A DNA stretch of 64,000 bases, taken from NCBI RefSeq assembly GCF_004216555.1, contig NZ_SGWQ01000007.1:276415-340414 (forward strand), written 5' to 3'. The stretch comes from Herbihabitans rhizosphaerae. Its GTDB lineage: Bacteria > Actinomycetota > Actinomycetes > Mycobacteriales > Pseudonocardiaceae. The notes below the pieces were generated by a model. That model searched no databases. It was given only the letters and a program-made list of their open reading frames with translations, and had not been told where the DNA came from. The translations under genes were made by a program, and so were the position numbers. Shown piece by piece: positions 32,553 to 41,759 of this stretch. Position 1 is the stretch's first letter. Every line of letters starts with the position of its first letter.

Positions 32553-33332
32553 GTGTGGCGGTGGGATGTTCCAACCGTTCCAGCGGACGTCGAGCCGCTC
32601 GAGTGCGGGGAGTTCAGCGAGCCAGCCGGGGAGTTCGGTGAGCCGGTTCGCGCGGAGGTCGAGTGTGTGGAGGCGCTGGAGCAGGCTGATCTCGCGGGGG
32701 AGGTCCTCCAGCCGGCAGCCGCGCAGGGAGAGCGTGCGGAGTTGTGTGAGGCGGCCGAGTGGTTCGGGGAGTTCAGCGATCGGATTGCCGTCTAGGTGAA
32801 GTTCGCGGAGTGCGCCCAGTTCGCCGATCGAGCCGGGCAACGCGGTGATGCCATTGTCCTGCAAGCGAAGTTCGACCAGCGCGCGCCATTCGGTCCACTG
32901 TGGAAACTCGATGATCCGGTTGTCGGAGAGGTTGAGGTACTCCACCGTGGACAGCCGGCAGAGTTGTTCGGGAATCTCGTGAAGCCCGGTGTCGGCGAGG
33001 TAGACGAAGCGGAGTTGGCTCAGCTCACCGAGGCTCTTCGGGAGTCGGTGAAGTCGCCGGTTGCGGTTCAGATCGAGCACCCGGAGGTCGCGGAGATCGC
33101 CGATCCACTCCGGTAGTTCGCCGAGGTCGTTGTCGTGCAGGTACAGATGGGTGAGCCGGCGCAGCGCGTGGAGTTCGTCGGGGAGTGCGGTGATCCGGTT
33201 CCACCCCAGCGCCAGCTGCGTCGTGTCGGCCGATTGCCACGCCTGTTCGGGCACGGTGTCCAGGTCACGGCGCGACAGATCAACCATTGTCGCCGGATCC
33301 ACGCGCATGGTCGGGATGCTAGCTGCACTCAT
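32511..33332 (-). CDS. Leucine-rich-repeat protein (ten LRRs)
   Basis: 273 residues made almost entirely of about ten 23-residue leucine-rich repeats, pattern LxxLxLxxNxLxxLPxxLxxL, such as LTHLYLHDNDLGELPEWIGD and LHTLDLRANRLTELPGWLAE, starting near residue 40. There is no signal peptide, so the solenoid should be cytoplasmic and act by protein binding. LRR proteins are uncommon in actinomycetes. ATG 33332 overlaps the stop of the upstream oxidoreductase by 4 nt (ATGA), so translation is coupled. The 3' end overlaps the convergent DUF7455-like gene. Partner and purpose are unknown. Confidence 0.88.
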   Translation of the reverse strand: MSAASIPTMRVDPATMVDLSRRDLDTVPEQAWQSADTTQLALGWNRITALPDELHALRRLTHLYLHDNDLGELPEWIGDLRDLRVLDLNRNRRLHRLPKSLGELSQLRFVYLADTGLHEIPEQLCRLSTVEYLNLSDNRIIEFPQWTEWRALVELRLQDNGITALPGSIGELGALRELHLDGNPIAELPEPLGRLTQLRTLSLRGCRLEDLPREISLLQRLHTLDLRANRLTELPGWLAELPALERLDVRWNGWNIPPPHLRPLLDRGCRIYC

Positions 33333-34240
33333 GCTGCGTGCACGGTGACGTCGAAGCCGAACGGCTGGTCGTAGGAGTGCGTGTCGCCGATGGTCAGCGA
33401 ACCGTCGGAGCGCTGCACCATCAGCAACTGCATCGCGTTGCGCGACGCCACCTCCGGCTGCGGCTGCGACCGGCGCAGCTCGTCCAGCGCCGCACCCTGG
33501 TAGGCCGGGTAGTACCGCAGGCTGTCGGCGTCGGCCACCGCCGTGGTCAACGGCTCGCCGAGCGGCTCGGTCTGCGCCATCTGCAGCCGCACCCGGCGCA
33601 CCGGCACCTCGCCGGCCACCTCGCGGACCAGGCCGCCGAGCCACGCGCCGGTGCACAGCACGACGACGTCGCCGGCGTGCCGCTCGCCGTGGTCGTCGAC
33701 GACTCCGGCGTCGGTCAGCGCGCGCACCTCGCGGCCGGGCACCCAGGTGTAGCGGCCGGACTCGATCAGCGCTGAACGCAGTGCCGGCTGGGCGGTGCGC
33801 GGTTCGACGGACGCGTCCGCGTCGCACCACAGCGCGCCGAGGCACTCGCCGCGCAACGCCGGATTGATCTCGCGAACCTCTTGTGCGCCAACGAGTTTCG
33901 TGTTCCGCTCGGCCGCGTCCGCGCGGGCCACCAGCTCGTTCGCCACGGTCAGCTCGGCCTCGGTACGCAGTACGGTGAGCGAGCCGGACGGCCGGAAACC
34001 CAGTGCCGGCACGCGTTCGGCGATCTGCTGCCACAGCGTCCGCGCCCGCAGCGCGGTGCTCAGTTCCGCGCCGTTCGCGCGACCGCTGACCCAGATCAGC
34101 CCGAAGTTGCGCACCGAGGCACCCCGCGCCTCGGGCTCGCGCTCCAACTGGACGACGTCGTGGCCGCGCTGGACGGCCTGCCAGGCGTGCATGGTGCCGA
34201 GCACTCCGCCGCCGACGATAAGGATTCGCACGCCGAACAC
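33329..34240 (-). CDS. FAD-dependent oxidoreductase of the TIGR03364 type, C-terminally truncated
   Basis: 303 residues. ILIVGGGVLGTMHAWQAVQR (about 6-25) is the FAD-binding motif, and the blocks VRNFGLIWVSGRANGAEL, VRRVRLQMAQTEPLGEPLTT and LLMVQRSDGSLTIGDTHSYD are typical of the TIGR03364 amino-acid-oxidase-like group, some members of which are linked to phosphonate breakdown. Those proteins are normally about 370 residues and continue after DTHxYxxPFxFDV for about 65 to 70 more residues ending in an FAD-contacting GPGGRG-type motif. Here the protein stops shortly after DVTVHAA and the LRR gene starts in the stop. The last part of the FAD site is therefore missing and activity is doubtful. 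Confidence 0.82.
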   Translation of the reverse strand: MFGVRILIVGGGVLGTMHAWQAVQRGHDVVQLEREPEARGASVRNFGLIWVSGRANGAELSTALRARTLWQQIAERVPALGFRPSGSLTVLRTEAELTVANELVARADAAERNTKLVGAQEVREINPALRGECLGALWCDADASVEPRTAQPALRSALIESGRYTWVPGREVRALTDAGVVDDHGERHAGDVVVLCTGAWLGGLVREVAGEVPVRRVRLQMAQTEPLGEPLTTAVADADSLRYYPAYQGAALDELRRSQPQPEVASRNAMQLLMVQRSDGSLTIGDTHSYDQPFGFDVTVHAA

Positions 34241-34367
34241 AGTCAGCTCTGACGACGAATGCGCGGTGGACCGCGAGCCAACGACGGGTGAACCGGCCTC
34301 GAATATTGGACTAGACGTGTTATCTGTTCGTTATCCTACGGCGGCGTGAGATGTCGATGGCACGGAG

Positions 34368-37300
34368 ATGAGACGCGACACCGCGAAGGTCGCGGCCATG
34401 AGACAACGACAAGCAGGCCTACTCGCCGCGGTCGCGTTGCTCGCCTCGGGGGCCAGCGTCGTCCTGACCGCGCTCCCGGCGGCAGCGCAGGACGCCAGGG
34501 CCATCGGCACGGTGTCGATGGGGGAGAACTCGCGGCTGTCCGCGGCGGTGTACGACGAGCGGGGGCAACTCGTCCGGCACCTCTACGATCTCGCCCCGCG
34601 TGCCGGGAAAGTCAACCTGACCTGGGACGGCAAGGACGACTGGGGCCACGATCTGCCGCACGGCAAGTACAACTGGCGCGCGATCAGCACCGGCGCCGTC
34701 GGCGCGCCCGACGGGCAGGCGGGCGACATGGGCAAGCCGGTCCCCGGCGCGGCCTACGAGCGGTCGGAGAACCCGGGCAACGCCACCGCCGTCACCTACG
34801 GTCCCGACGGCGACCTGTACATCCAGTCCAACGGCGAGGAGTTCCAGCACGACGTGCGCCGGTACAAGCCGAAGAACCTGGGCACCGGCGAGGAGGTGTG
34901 GACCGGCCCGCACGGCTACGACGGCTGGCGGGATCGCGGTCACGCCATCGCCGTGGACCAGGAGTACGTGTACGCCGCCTCCATCGGACGCACCGGCAAG
35001 GTCGAGACGCACTACACCGTGCAACGCAGGCGCGCCGACACCGGTCAGCACGCGCCCTGGGGCACAGCCGGTGGCGAGATCCGTCTGGCGGACAACTGGA
35101 CTGGCCTCACCCCGGTGACCGGGATCGCGGTGGACGGCAAGTACCTGTGGGTATCCGACACCGCGGGCAAGCGGATCCGCGTGTTCGACAAGGCCACGGG
35201 GTCCGAGACGCCGGTCGGTCTGTCGCTGGACGCCGCGCCGCGCGGCATCGTCACCGACGGCAACGGCCACGTCTGGGCCGCCGTCGGCGACCACGTGCGG
35301 CACTACGTGCACGACGGCGGCACCGTACGGGAGGTCGGCCGTAGCACCGCGCTCGGTCGCCCGTACGGACTGGCGCTGCACCGCTCGGCGCTCTACGTGT
35401 CCGACCTCGCCGCGGGCACCGTCCGCGGGTTCGACGTCTCCGGCACGGCTCCGGTCGAGCGGCCGGTGCCGTGGCGGCTGTCGAACATGCGCGGCCCCGG
35501 TCTGGTCACCGACACCACGTTCGGCTGGAAGTTCGACACGGGCTCGATGGTGGACGGGGGCGACGCGGCCATCGCGGTGTCGCCGGACGGAGGCACGCTT
35601 TCCGTTGTGGACCACCACAACGGGCGGGTCATGTTCTACGACACGACCACCGGAGCACCCCGCGCCGAACGCCTGCAGAGCGTGAACGGCCCGACCCCGG
35701 ACGTCGACGTGACCGTGGGCCAGGACCTCCTGTTCAGCCAGAACCGGCAGTACGAGGTGAACCACCTGGTGACCGACCAGAGCTACGGCCGGCCGTGGCG
35801 GCTGCGGGCCAACTGGTCGCCGGTGGACGATCTCGGCAACCACACCGTCGACAGCTCGGTGATCCGCACCCTGAACGGGCAGCGGTACCTGTACGCGTTC
35901 GCGGCGCAGCGCTGCGGCGCGGGAAACCTGACCGACCCGAACAGTCCGCCCAGCAACTGCCTCGGACAGCCCGGGTCGTTCCCGTTCGGTGGCGTGCTGG
36001 TCTATCGCCTGCACCCCGACGAGCAGGGCATGACGCGGGTGGCACAGCTGCGCCGGTTGGGTCCGTCCGGCGGTCCGCGAAGCGACTCCGAGGTCTTCCC
36101 GCGCATGACGTTGACCACCGACACCAACGGCAACGGTGCACTGGATCCCGGTGACCTCACCGAGCAGACCTCGCACAAGGGATATCTGAACGGCAACCCG
36201 TCGATGTGGGTGGACGACAAGGGCACCATCTGGTTCGCCAACGCGACCACGGTCGAGCCCGGCAAGCCCGCCGTGCCCGGCGTCGCGCGACTGCAGGCGC
36301 ACCTCCCGTTGCTCGGGAGCCCGCGGTACCGGCTCGAGGACTTCCACATCCAGCAGGGCACCCAGTCCGACCTGGACCCCGGCACCGGGCGCGCCACCAA
36401 CTCCGGCGCGCAGGTTGTCCATGACACCAAGAAGAATCGGCTGTTCACCACGGTGGACACCACCGAGTTCAACCAGTTCGCCAACGGCGGCGGGAACGCG
36501 GTCGCGATGCTGGACGTGCGGACCGGTCAGCGATCGGTGTTCAGCGGATACTCCCGGTTCGAGGGTCCTCGGTACCAGCACCGTGACTCGCCGACCGGGA
36601 TCGCGGTGGACAGCTCCGGCGGTTACTTCTACACCGGCGGCAATTCCGGCGAGGGGCAGCGGATCAGCATGCACACCTGGGACGGTCTGCCCGTCGCCAG
36701 GGCCACGAGCCAGTTGCCGGCGGTCTCGGCCGGCCTGCTGGACCGCGGCATGTCGCTCACCGCGTTCACCCACTGGGCCGGCACCCATTTCGCCTACGCA
36801 CAGGACGACGGGTACGGCACCAACCAGCGGTACGCGTTCACCGGCGTGCACACCGTGCACCGGTCGGGCAGCGACCCGGAGACCGGCTCGACCAGCGGAC
36901 AGTTCGAGATGAACTGGTCCCACCCGACCGGCAACGACCTTGTCGCGCACTGGCGGATGGACGGCGCTCGCTCGAACACCCAGACGGTGATCGACAGCAC
37001 GACCGGAAACCATTGGGGCACTTACGATTCCGGGCACAACGCCAGATGGCGGCCGGCGGGCGGGGTGCGTGACGGCGCGCTGTTCTTCGAGCGTGCCAAC
37101 AAGGACATCGTGACACTCGGCAAGCGGGCCTCGTCACCGGCGGGCGCGGACAACCTGTTCGACGACAGCACATATCCCGGCATGAGCGTCGCGACCTGGT
37201 TCAACACGACCAGCAGCGGCGTGCTCGTGAGCTACCAGGACGCGGTCAGCCGGCCGACATCCCAGCCGTCGCAGTCGGTTCCGCTGGCCTACGTCGGCGA

Positions 37301-38366
37301 GGACGGCAAGCTGTACGGCGGAGCACTCACCGCGCCGGGCTGCACCACGCCGCGGATGGCCTCGCCCGACACGGTCAACGACGGCACGTGGCACCACGTC
37401 GCCGTGGTCGCGGAGCGGGACCAGCAGGTCATGTACCTCGACGGCCGGGAGGTCGGCCGGATCGCCTGCGGCCGGTTCACCGAGGATCTCCAGTTCTCGC
37501 TGCTCGGCGCGGGGTACACCAAGGCGGGCACGTGGCCGTCCACGCCGAACACCGATGGCTACTTCCACCTGGACGGCGGGCTCGACGACACCCGGCTCTA
37601 CCGGCGGGCCCTGTCCGCCGAGGACGTCGGGTATCTCGCGACGCCGCCGAAGCCGTCGGGACCGCTGGCGCACTGGACCTTCGACGAACAACACGGCGAG
37701 TTCGCCGCCGACGTGTCCGATCACGGCAAGGAAGCGGCCGTCGTCAAGGGCACCTGGCGCCCGCACCCCGACCGGCCCGGCGGCGCGCTGGAGTTCAACG
37801 GCACCAGTACGAGGGCCACGGTGCCGCGCACGATCGGGACACTCTCGCCGCAGACGGTCGCGGTGTGGGTGAAACCGGCCGCGCCCGGTCCGGTGTTCGG
37901 CGACCAGCGCGGCGCGTACCCGAGCACGATGGTGGACCACTGGGCGTCCGCGGGTTACGGCTCGATGTCGAACACCGCGATCCGGGTCGCCGCCGACGGC
38001 ACCGTGCACTCCGCGTTCGGCCTGCTCGATCTTGCCAGTCAGCCGGGTGGGCCGAACCTGCTCGACGGCGGGTGGCACCACGTCGCCGTCGTCACGGACA
38101 GACAGCCGGAGCCCTGCACTGAGCCGCAGGGGTGTCAGCGCTGGAGTGGAACGCTGTACCTGGACGGTCGGCCGGTGGCCAGCCGCGTCGCCGACGGGCT
38201 CAACGCGGGGTGGCAGACCACGCTGCGTCCGGACAACCAGTTCGGCGCGGCGCGCGACGACGCGGGGGAGTGGTCCTTCTTCACCGGTCTGCTCGACGAC
38301 GCGATGATCTACGACCGGGTGCTGACCGCGGGGGAGGTGGCGGCGCTGGCCGCCGCGCGGCCCTGA
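34368..38366 (+). CDS. Large secreted protein: beta-propeller region with two C-terminal LamG/concanavalin-like domains
   Basis: 1332 residues, or 1322 if the ATG at 34398 is used, which gives a more compact signal peptide (MRQRQAGLLAAVALLASG up to PAAAQ). The N-terminus (VYDERGQLVRHLYDLAPRAG) resembles a FlgD-type Ig fold. Residues about 130-830 contain NHL/SMP-30-like propeller blocks such as TGIAVDGKYLWVSDTAGKRI and RPYGLALHRSALYVSDLAAG. Two laminin-G-like domains follow: DLVAHWRMDGARSNTQTVID (about 857-1090) and GPLAHWTFDEQHGEF (about 1097-1332), each with a WHHVAVV motif. It is exported and probably binds carbohydrate. A possible DasR-type sequence (TGGACTAGACG) lies upstream of the start. 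Confidence 0.85.
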   Translation: MRRDTAKVAAMRQRQAGLLAAVALLASGASVVLTALPAAAQDARAIGTVSMGENSRLSAAVYDERGQLVRHLYDLAPRAGKVNLTWDGKDDWGHDLPHGKYNWRAISTGAVGAPDGQAGDMGKPVPGAAYERSENPGNATAVTYGPDGDLYIQSNGEEFQHDVRRYKPKNLGTGEEVWTGPHGYDGWRDRGHAIAVDQEYVYAASIGRTGKVETHYTVQRRRADTGQHAPWGTAGGEIRLADNWTGLTPVTGIAVDGKYLWVSDTAGKRIRVFDKATGSETPVGLSLDAAPRGIVTDGNGHVWAAVGDHVRHYVHDGGTVREVGRSTALGRPYGLALHRSALYVSDLAAGTVRGFDVSGTAPVERPVPWRLSNMRGPGLVTDTTFGWKFDTGSMVDGGDAAIAVSPDGGTLSVVDHHNGRVMFYDTTTGAPRAERLQSVNGPTPDVDVTVGQDLLFSQNRQYEVNHLVTDQSYGRPWRLRANWSPVDDLGNHTVDSSVIRTLNGQRYLYAFAAQRCGAGNLTDPNSPPSNCLGQPGSFPFGGVLVYRLHPDEQGMTRVAQLRRLGPSGGPRSDSEVFPRMTLTTDTNGNGALDPGDLTEQTSHKGYLNGNPSMWVDDKGTIWFANATTVEPGKPAVPGVARLQAHLPLLGSPRYRLEDFHIQQGTQSDLDPGTGRATNSGAQVVHDTKKNRLFTTVDTTEFNQFANGGGNAVAMLDVRTGQRSVFSGYSRFEGPRYQHRDSPTGIAVDSSGGYFYTGGNSGEGQRISMHTWDGLPVARATSQLPAVSAGLLDRGMSLTAFTHWAGTHFAYAQDDGYGTNQRYAFTGVHTVHRSGSDPETGSTSGQFEMNWSHPTGNDLVAHWRMDGARSNTQTVIDSTTGNHWGTYDSGHNARWRPAGGVRDGALFFERANKDIVTLGKRASSPAGADNLFDDSTYPGMSVATWFNTTSSGVLVSYQDAVSRPTSQPSQSVPLAYVGEDGKLYGGALTAPGCTTPRMASPDTVNDGTWHHVAVVAERDQQVMYLDGREVGRIACGRFTEDLQFSLLGAGYTKAGTWPSTPNTDGYFHLDGGLDDTRLYRRALSAEDVGYLATPPKPSGPLAHWTFDEQHGEFAADVSDHGKEAAVVKGTWRPHPDRPGGALEFNGTSTRATVPRTIGTLSPQTVAVWVKPAAPGPVFGDQRGAYPSTMVDHWASAGYGSMSNTAIRVAADGTVHSAFGLLDLASQPGGPNLLDGGWHHVAVVTDRQPEPCTEPQGCQRWSGTLYLDGRPVASRVADGLNAGWQTTLRPDNQFGAARDDAGEWSFFTGLLDDAMIYDRVLTAGEVAALAAARP

Positions 38367-38384
38367 TCCGTGCGGGGCCGGTTC

Positions 38385-39116
38385 TCAGTCGTCCGCGCGC
38401 ATGTGCGTGGTGAAGGAGAACCGGTCCCCGCGGAACAGGGAGCGCACCCGCTCGATCGGCCGGCCGCCGGCGTCGGTGGACACCCGGTGCAGCAGCAGCA
38501 TCGGCAGCGCCGGGTTGGTGCCGATCAGCAGCGCCTCGCGCGGGGTGGCCAGCACGGTCTCGATCCGCTCGTTCGCCTCGGCGAACACCACACCCAGCTT
38601 GTCCGACAGGCAGGCGTACAGCGAGGAGCTCGGGTCGAACACCTCCAGCAGCGTGGGAAACCGTTGTGCGGCAAGGTAAGTCGACTCCAGGCCGACCCGC
38701 TCGCCGTCGGCCAGCAGCACCCGCTCGATGTGGATCACGTCCGCACCGGGTTCGATGTCCAGATCGCCGGCCAGGTCCTCGCCGGCGTGCAGCGTCTCCA
38801 GCGTGATCAGGTTGCGGCCGGGCTCGATTCCCTTGCGGCGCAGGCGTTCGGTGTAGCTGACCAGGGACAGCCGCTGCACGATCTTGGGGCCGGCGACGTA
38901 GGTGCCGCTGCCCTGACGGCGGGACAGCTTCCCCTCGAGCACCAGCTCGGTGACCGCCTGCCGCAGCGTCACCCTGGACACGTCGAACCGCTCGGCCAGC
39001 TCGCGCTCGGTGGGCAGCACGGCACCCTGACCCAGCTCCTCGATCAACTCGAGCAGCCGCACCTTCACCGCGTAGTAGCGCGGAATTCGGCCGTGCTCCG
39101 GGATTCCCGCACGCAC
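38385..39116 (-). CDS. GntR-family regulator with UTRA domain (DasR-like)
   Basis: About 243 residues from GTG 39116 (VRAGIPEHGRIPRYYAVKV). The winged helix reads LPTERELAERFDVSRVTLRQ and is followed by a UTRA effector domain with QRLSLVSYTERLRRKGIEPG and a PMLLLHRVSTDAGGRPIERV ending, closely resembling DasR/NagR regulators that sense amino-sugar phosphates. Longer starts are possible up to ATG 39206, which is back to back with the dinB start, but the alignment with DasR favours the shorter form. Neighbours and window contain a GH75 chitosanase and a PL7 lyase that could be related in role. The specific effector is inferred only. Confidence 0.85.
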   Translation of the reverse strand: MRAGIPEHGRIPRYYAVKVRLLELIEELGQGAVLPTERELAERFDVSRVTLRQAVTELVLEGKLSRRQGSGTYVAGPKIVQRLSLVSYTERLRRKGIEPGRNLITLETLHAGEDLAGDLDIEPGADVIHIERVLLADGERVGLESTYLAAQRFPTLLEVFDPSSSLYACLSDKLGVVFAEANERIETVLATPREALLIGTNPALPMLLLHRVSTDAGGRPIERVRSLFRGDRFSFTTHMRADD

Positions 39117-39199
39117 CGGGCCGTCCGCCTGGTGCACCGTTCGCTGTTCGGCACGCACGATCACCGAGGGTACGCGGAGCGGATTGTCGGTCTTCGATG

Positions 39200-39213
39200 C
39201 GAACATATGTTCG
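39200..39213. promoter_or_regulatory. SOS box (LexA operator) overlapping the dinB start codon
   Basis: CGAACATATGTTCG is a perfect 14-bp palindrome and matches the CGAAC-N4-GTTCG form of LexA operators in actinobacteria and Bacillus. The ATG of dinB (39207-39209) lies in its right half and an opposite-strand ATG in its left half. LexA bound here would cover the transcription start of a leaderless dinB. Confidence 0.82.
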
Positions 39214-40403
39214 TGTCGACCGGTGCCACGATCCTGCATGCCGACCTGGACGCGTTCTACGCGTCGGTCGAGCAGCGGGACGACGCCGCGCTGCGCGGGC
39301 GGCCGGTGATCGTCGGCGGCGGGGTGGTGCTGGCCTGCAGCTACGAGGCCAAGCGCCTCGGCGTGCGTACGGCGATGGGCGGGCGGCAGGCGTTGCGATT
39401 ATGTCCGCACGCGCGGGTCGTGCCGCCGCGCATGTCGGCGTACTCGACGGCGAGCAAGGCCGTGTTCGAGGTGTTTCGGGACACCACGCCGCTGGTCGAG
39501 GCGCTGTCCATCGACGAGGCGTTCCTCGACGTCGGCGGGCTGCGCAAGATCGCCGGCGCGCCGGCCGACATCGCCGCCAAACTGCGCGCCGACGTGCTGG
39601 CGCGGGTCGGGCTGCCGATCACGGTCGGTGTCGCGCGCACGAAGTTCCTCGCCAAGGTGGCCAGCGGCGTGGCCAAGCCGGACGGGTTGCTGGTCGTGGA
39701 GCCGGACGGCGAGCTGGCGTTCCTGCACCCGCTGCCGGTGGAGCGGCTGTGGGGCGTCGGCAAGGTGACCGCGGCGAAGCTGCACGACGCGGGGCTCTCC
39801 ACGGTCGGCGAGGTGGCCGAGCTGGCCGAGACCGCATTGGTGTCGATGCTTGGCCGCGCGTCCGGGCGGCATCTGCACGCCCTGGCGCACAACCGGGACC
39901 CGCGCCGGGTGAACACCGGGCGGCGCCGCCGGTCGATGGGCTCGCAGCGCGCGCTCGGCCGCCGCGAGCGGTCACCGGACGAGCTGGACCAGATGCTGGT
40001 GTCCATTGTGGACAGACTGTGCCGGCGGCTGCGCGGCGCGCACCGGGTGTGCCGCACGGTGGTGCTGCGGCTGCGGTTCGCCGACTTCTCCCGCGCCACC
40101 CGCTCGCGCACGATGGTGCAGGCCACCGACGAGACCACGGCGATCCTGATCACCGCGCGCACCCTGTTGCGCGACGCGCTGCCGATGATCGCCGAGCGCG
40201 GGATCACCCTGATCGGGCTCTCACTGTCCAATTTGGACAACGACAACGCGGTGCAGCTCGCCCTGCCGTTCGACGAGCACGGCGGCCCAGCGCTGGACAT
40301 CGCGCTGGACCGCCTGCGGGACCGGTACGGCTCCAAGGCCGTCACCAGAGCCGTGCTGCTCGGCCACGATCCCGGTATCTCGGTGCCCCTTCTGCCCGAC
40401 TAG
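39207..40403 (+). CDS. dinB: DNA polymerase IV (Y-family, DinB)
   Basis: 398 residues from ATG 39207. Catalytic acidic residues lie in ILHADLDAFYASVEQ (near residues 9-23) and LSIDEAFLDVGGL (near 102-114). The helix-hairpin-helix LWGVGKVTAAKL and the little-finger region follow. Pol IV copies damaged DNA with low fidelity. The protein ends in DPGISVPLLPD with no clear clamp-binding QLxLPF at the very end, but QLALPFDEHGG (about 352-362) is present as an internal clamp-binding motif. The start codon lies in a LexA box, so expression should be DNA-damage-induced. One TTA codon occurs within RLCPHAR (near 39397). Confidence 0.94.
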   Translation: MFVSTGATILHADLDAFYASVEQRDDAALRGRPVIVGGGVVLACSYEAKRLGVRTAMGGRQALRLCPHARVVPPRMSAYSTASKAVFEVFRDTTPLVEALSIDEAFLDVGGLRKIAGAPADIAAKLRADVLARVGLPITVGVARTKFLAKVASGVAKPDGLLVVEPDGELAFLHPLPVERLWGVGKVTAAKLHDAGLSTVGEVAELAETALVSMLGRASGRHLHALAHNRDPRRVNTGRRRRSMGSQRALGRRERSPDELDQMLVSIVDRLCRRLRGAHRVCRTVVLRLRFADFSRATRSRTMVQATDETTAILITARTLLRDALPMIAERGITLIGLSLSNLDNDNAVQLALPFDEHGGPALDIALDRLRDRYGSKAVTRAVLLGHDPGISVPLLPD

Positions 40404-40608
40404 GAGTGCGCTGAACAAGGCCCGCGAGGGTGGTGGCCCACCACCACGTTGGGCCGTATGTGCATCACCCTCACGTTCCCCGCGCCCTGATGATCTTGGT
40501 TGACCTGGGCTTTCTCCGTGGCTGACGGACTTTAGCGGGCTAAAGTACGCAAAACATGAACGGAGCGATCGCTAAGTTTCAGACAGCACGACGTTGTTCA
40601 GCAGCCGC
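40404..40608. repeat. Intergenic dispersed repeat, copy 1 (palindrome ACTTTAGCGGGCTAAAGT)
   Basis: An 18-bp palindrome at 40529-40546 is flanked by about 65 bp (40462-40526) that recur as the reverse complement after the palindrome at 54399-54490; the flank includes GACCTGGGCTTTCTCCGTGG. A second hairpin GGTGGTGGcCCACCACC lies near 40431. The region between dinB and the PL7 gene holds no gene. The structure resembles a small non-coding mobile or REP-type element. Confidence 0.65.
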
Positions 40609-41355
40609 CTAGGAGTGGGTCACGGTGAGCGAGTTGATCACGACCTCGCCGTGGCTGGACCCGGTGTCGGACTGCGGGTACACGCCGGCCTTGAAGTACG
40701 CGGTGTCCGACGCGATCTCCACCGAGGTCTGCAGCTGTCCGTTGTAGTAGGCCTCGATCTTGCCGTCGTGCGCCACGAACTTCGCCTCGAACTGCTCGCC
40801 GAGCTTGTAGGAGTCGGTGATCAGCTTGTGGTGCGAGTCGTCCTGGTTGGTCACGTACAGCTTGGTCCCCTCGAGCCGGAACACCATGAGATCGTCGCTG
40901 GTGCCGTGCACCTGGCCGGCGACGACGTGCGGCCGGTCGGCCGGCAGGTGCGTGATCGCCTGCTTGATCACCATCGTGTGCGTGCCCTCGCTGGTCGACC
41001 AGCTCGCCTTCTCCGAGCCCTTCATCTCGCGCAGCTCCGAGCGGGCGTACTTGGACCCGCCGGTGTGCGCGCCGTCGGTCGGTGCGCTGAACACCACCGC
41101 GTCGCGCGCGTCGTTGAGCCGGAAGTGCTCGCTGGTGTACTTGCCGAGTTCGGGCTGCTCGACCTCGTCGACCTTGCCGTCCTCGCCGGTCGGCAACTGC
41201 AGTTTCCAGTTGGTCAGGTCGAGCACGTCGGCCGGCACGTCTGCCGTGGCGCGCGGTGTGGACTGGGCCGCGTTGGCGGCCACTCCCGTCGCGGCCAGCA
41301 GTGCCGCGGCGAGCACACCTCCCACGATCACGCGCCTGCGTGACGTCACACCCAT
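40609..41355 (-). CDS. Secreted polysaccharide lyase family 7 (alginate lyase type)
   Basis: 248 residues from ATG 41355, preceded by GGAGGAGAC. The signal peptide MGVTSRRRVIVGGVLAAALL has a twin-arginine-like SRRRV and ends near AANA. PL7 motifs are all present: RSELREM (about 103-109), GQVHG (about 146-150) and YFKAGVYPQ (about 223-231). The enzyme cleaves alginate or glucuronan by beta-elimination outside the cell; QVH in place of QIH has been associated with preference for mannuronate. A 10-bp hairpin lies in its leader just upstream of the ribosome-binding site. Confidence 0.9.
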   Translation of the reverse strand: MGVTSRRRVIVGGVLAAALLAATGVAANAAQSTPRATADVPADVLDLTNWKLQLPTGEDGKVDEVEQPELGKYTSEHFRLNDARDAVVFSAPTDGAHTGGSKYARSELREMKGSEKASWSTSEGTHTMVIKQAITHLPADRPHVVAGQVHGTSDDLMVFRLEGTKLYVTNQDDSHHKLITDSYKLGEQFEAKFVAHDGKIEAYYNGQLQTSVEIASDTAYFKAGVYPQSDTGSSHGEVVINSLTVTHS

Positions 41356-41759
41356 GTTGTCTCCTCCTGTCGGCGGCGCTGGCCGCCGACAGTGCCGCAC
41401 GCCGGTCACGGCTTGGTCAAATCGCTGGTCAGGTGCCGATTCACGACGAGCGGGCCGTTCCCGGCAAGAGATCACCGGGCAGGCCGGGCGGCCGCGCCTG
41501 CTCCATTGCTGAGAAAACGCTCAGTAATCGCGTGAGTGCTCTGCAACATTTCGTGTAAAACGGACAGAGGTGCGTCGTTTCGCCCCTCGGGTGCCCCTGA
41601 GGGCGACCGTGTCGACGGCCGGATACTGTTGCGCTATCAGCGAAATCTTGCCGTCCACAGTGGAGTAGCACGATGTCGCGGCAATAGCCTGAGAACGCAG
41701 TGACCGGAGTCACCGTTTATTCGTTGGCTGGGATACTTGCGTGCGCGTTACTATTTGTC
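41356..41759. other. Divergent intergenic region with leader hairpin
   Basis: 404 bp. TGTCGGCGGC (41368-41377) pairs with GCCGCCGACA (41382-41391), a hairpin in the leader of the PL7 gene immediately before its Shine-Dalgarno. A partial GTCCACAGTGGAG palindrome lies at 41653. At the right end TTGGCT (41724-41729) and TACTAT (41749-41754) form the likely promoter of the MarR gene. No further gene is visible. Confidence 0.55.
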
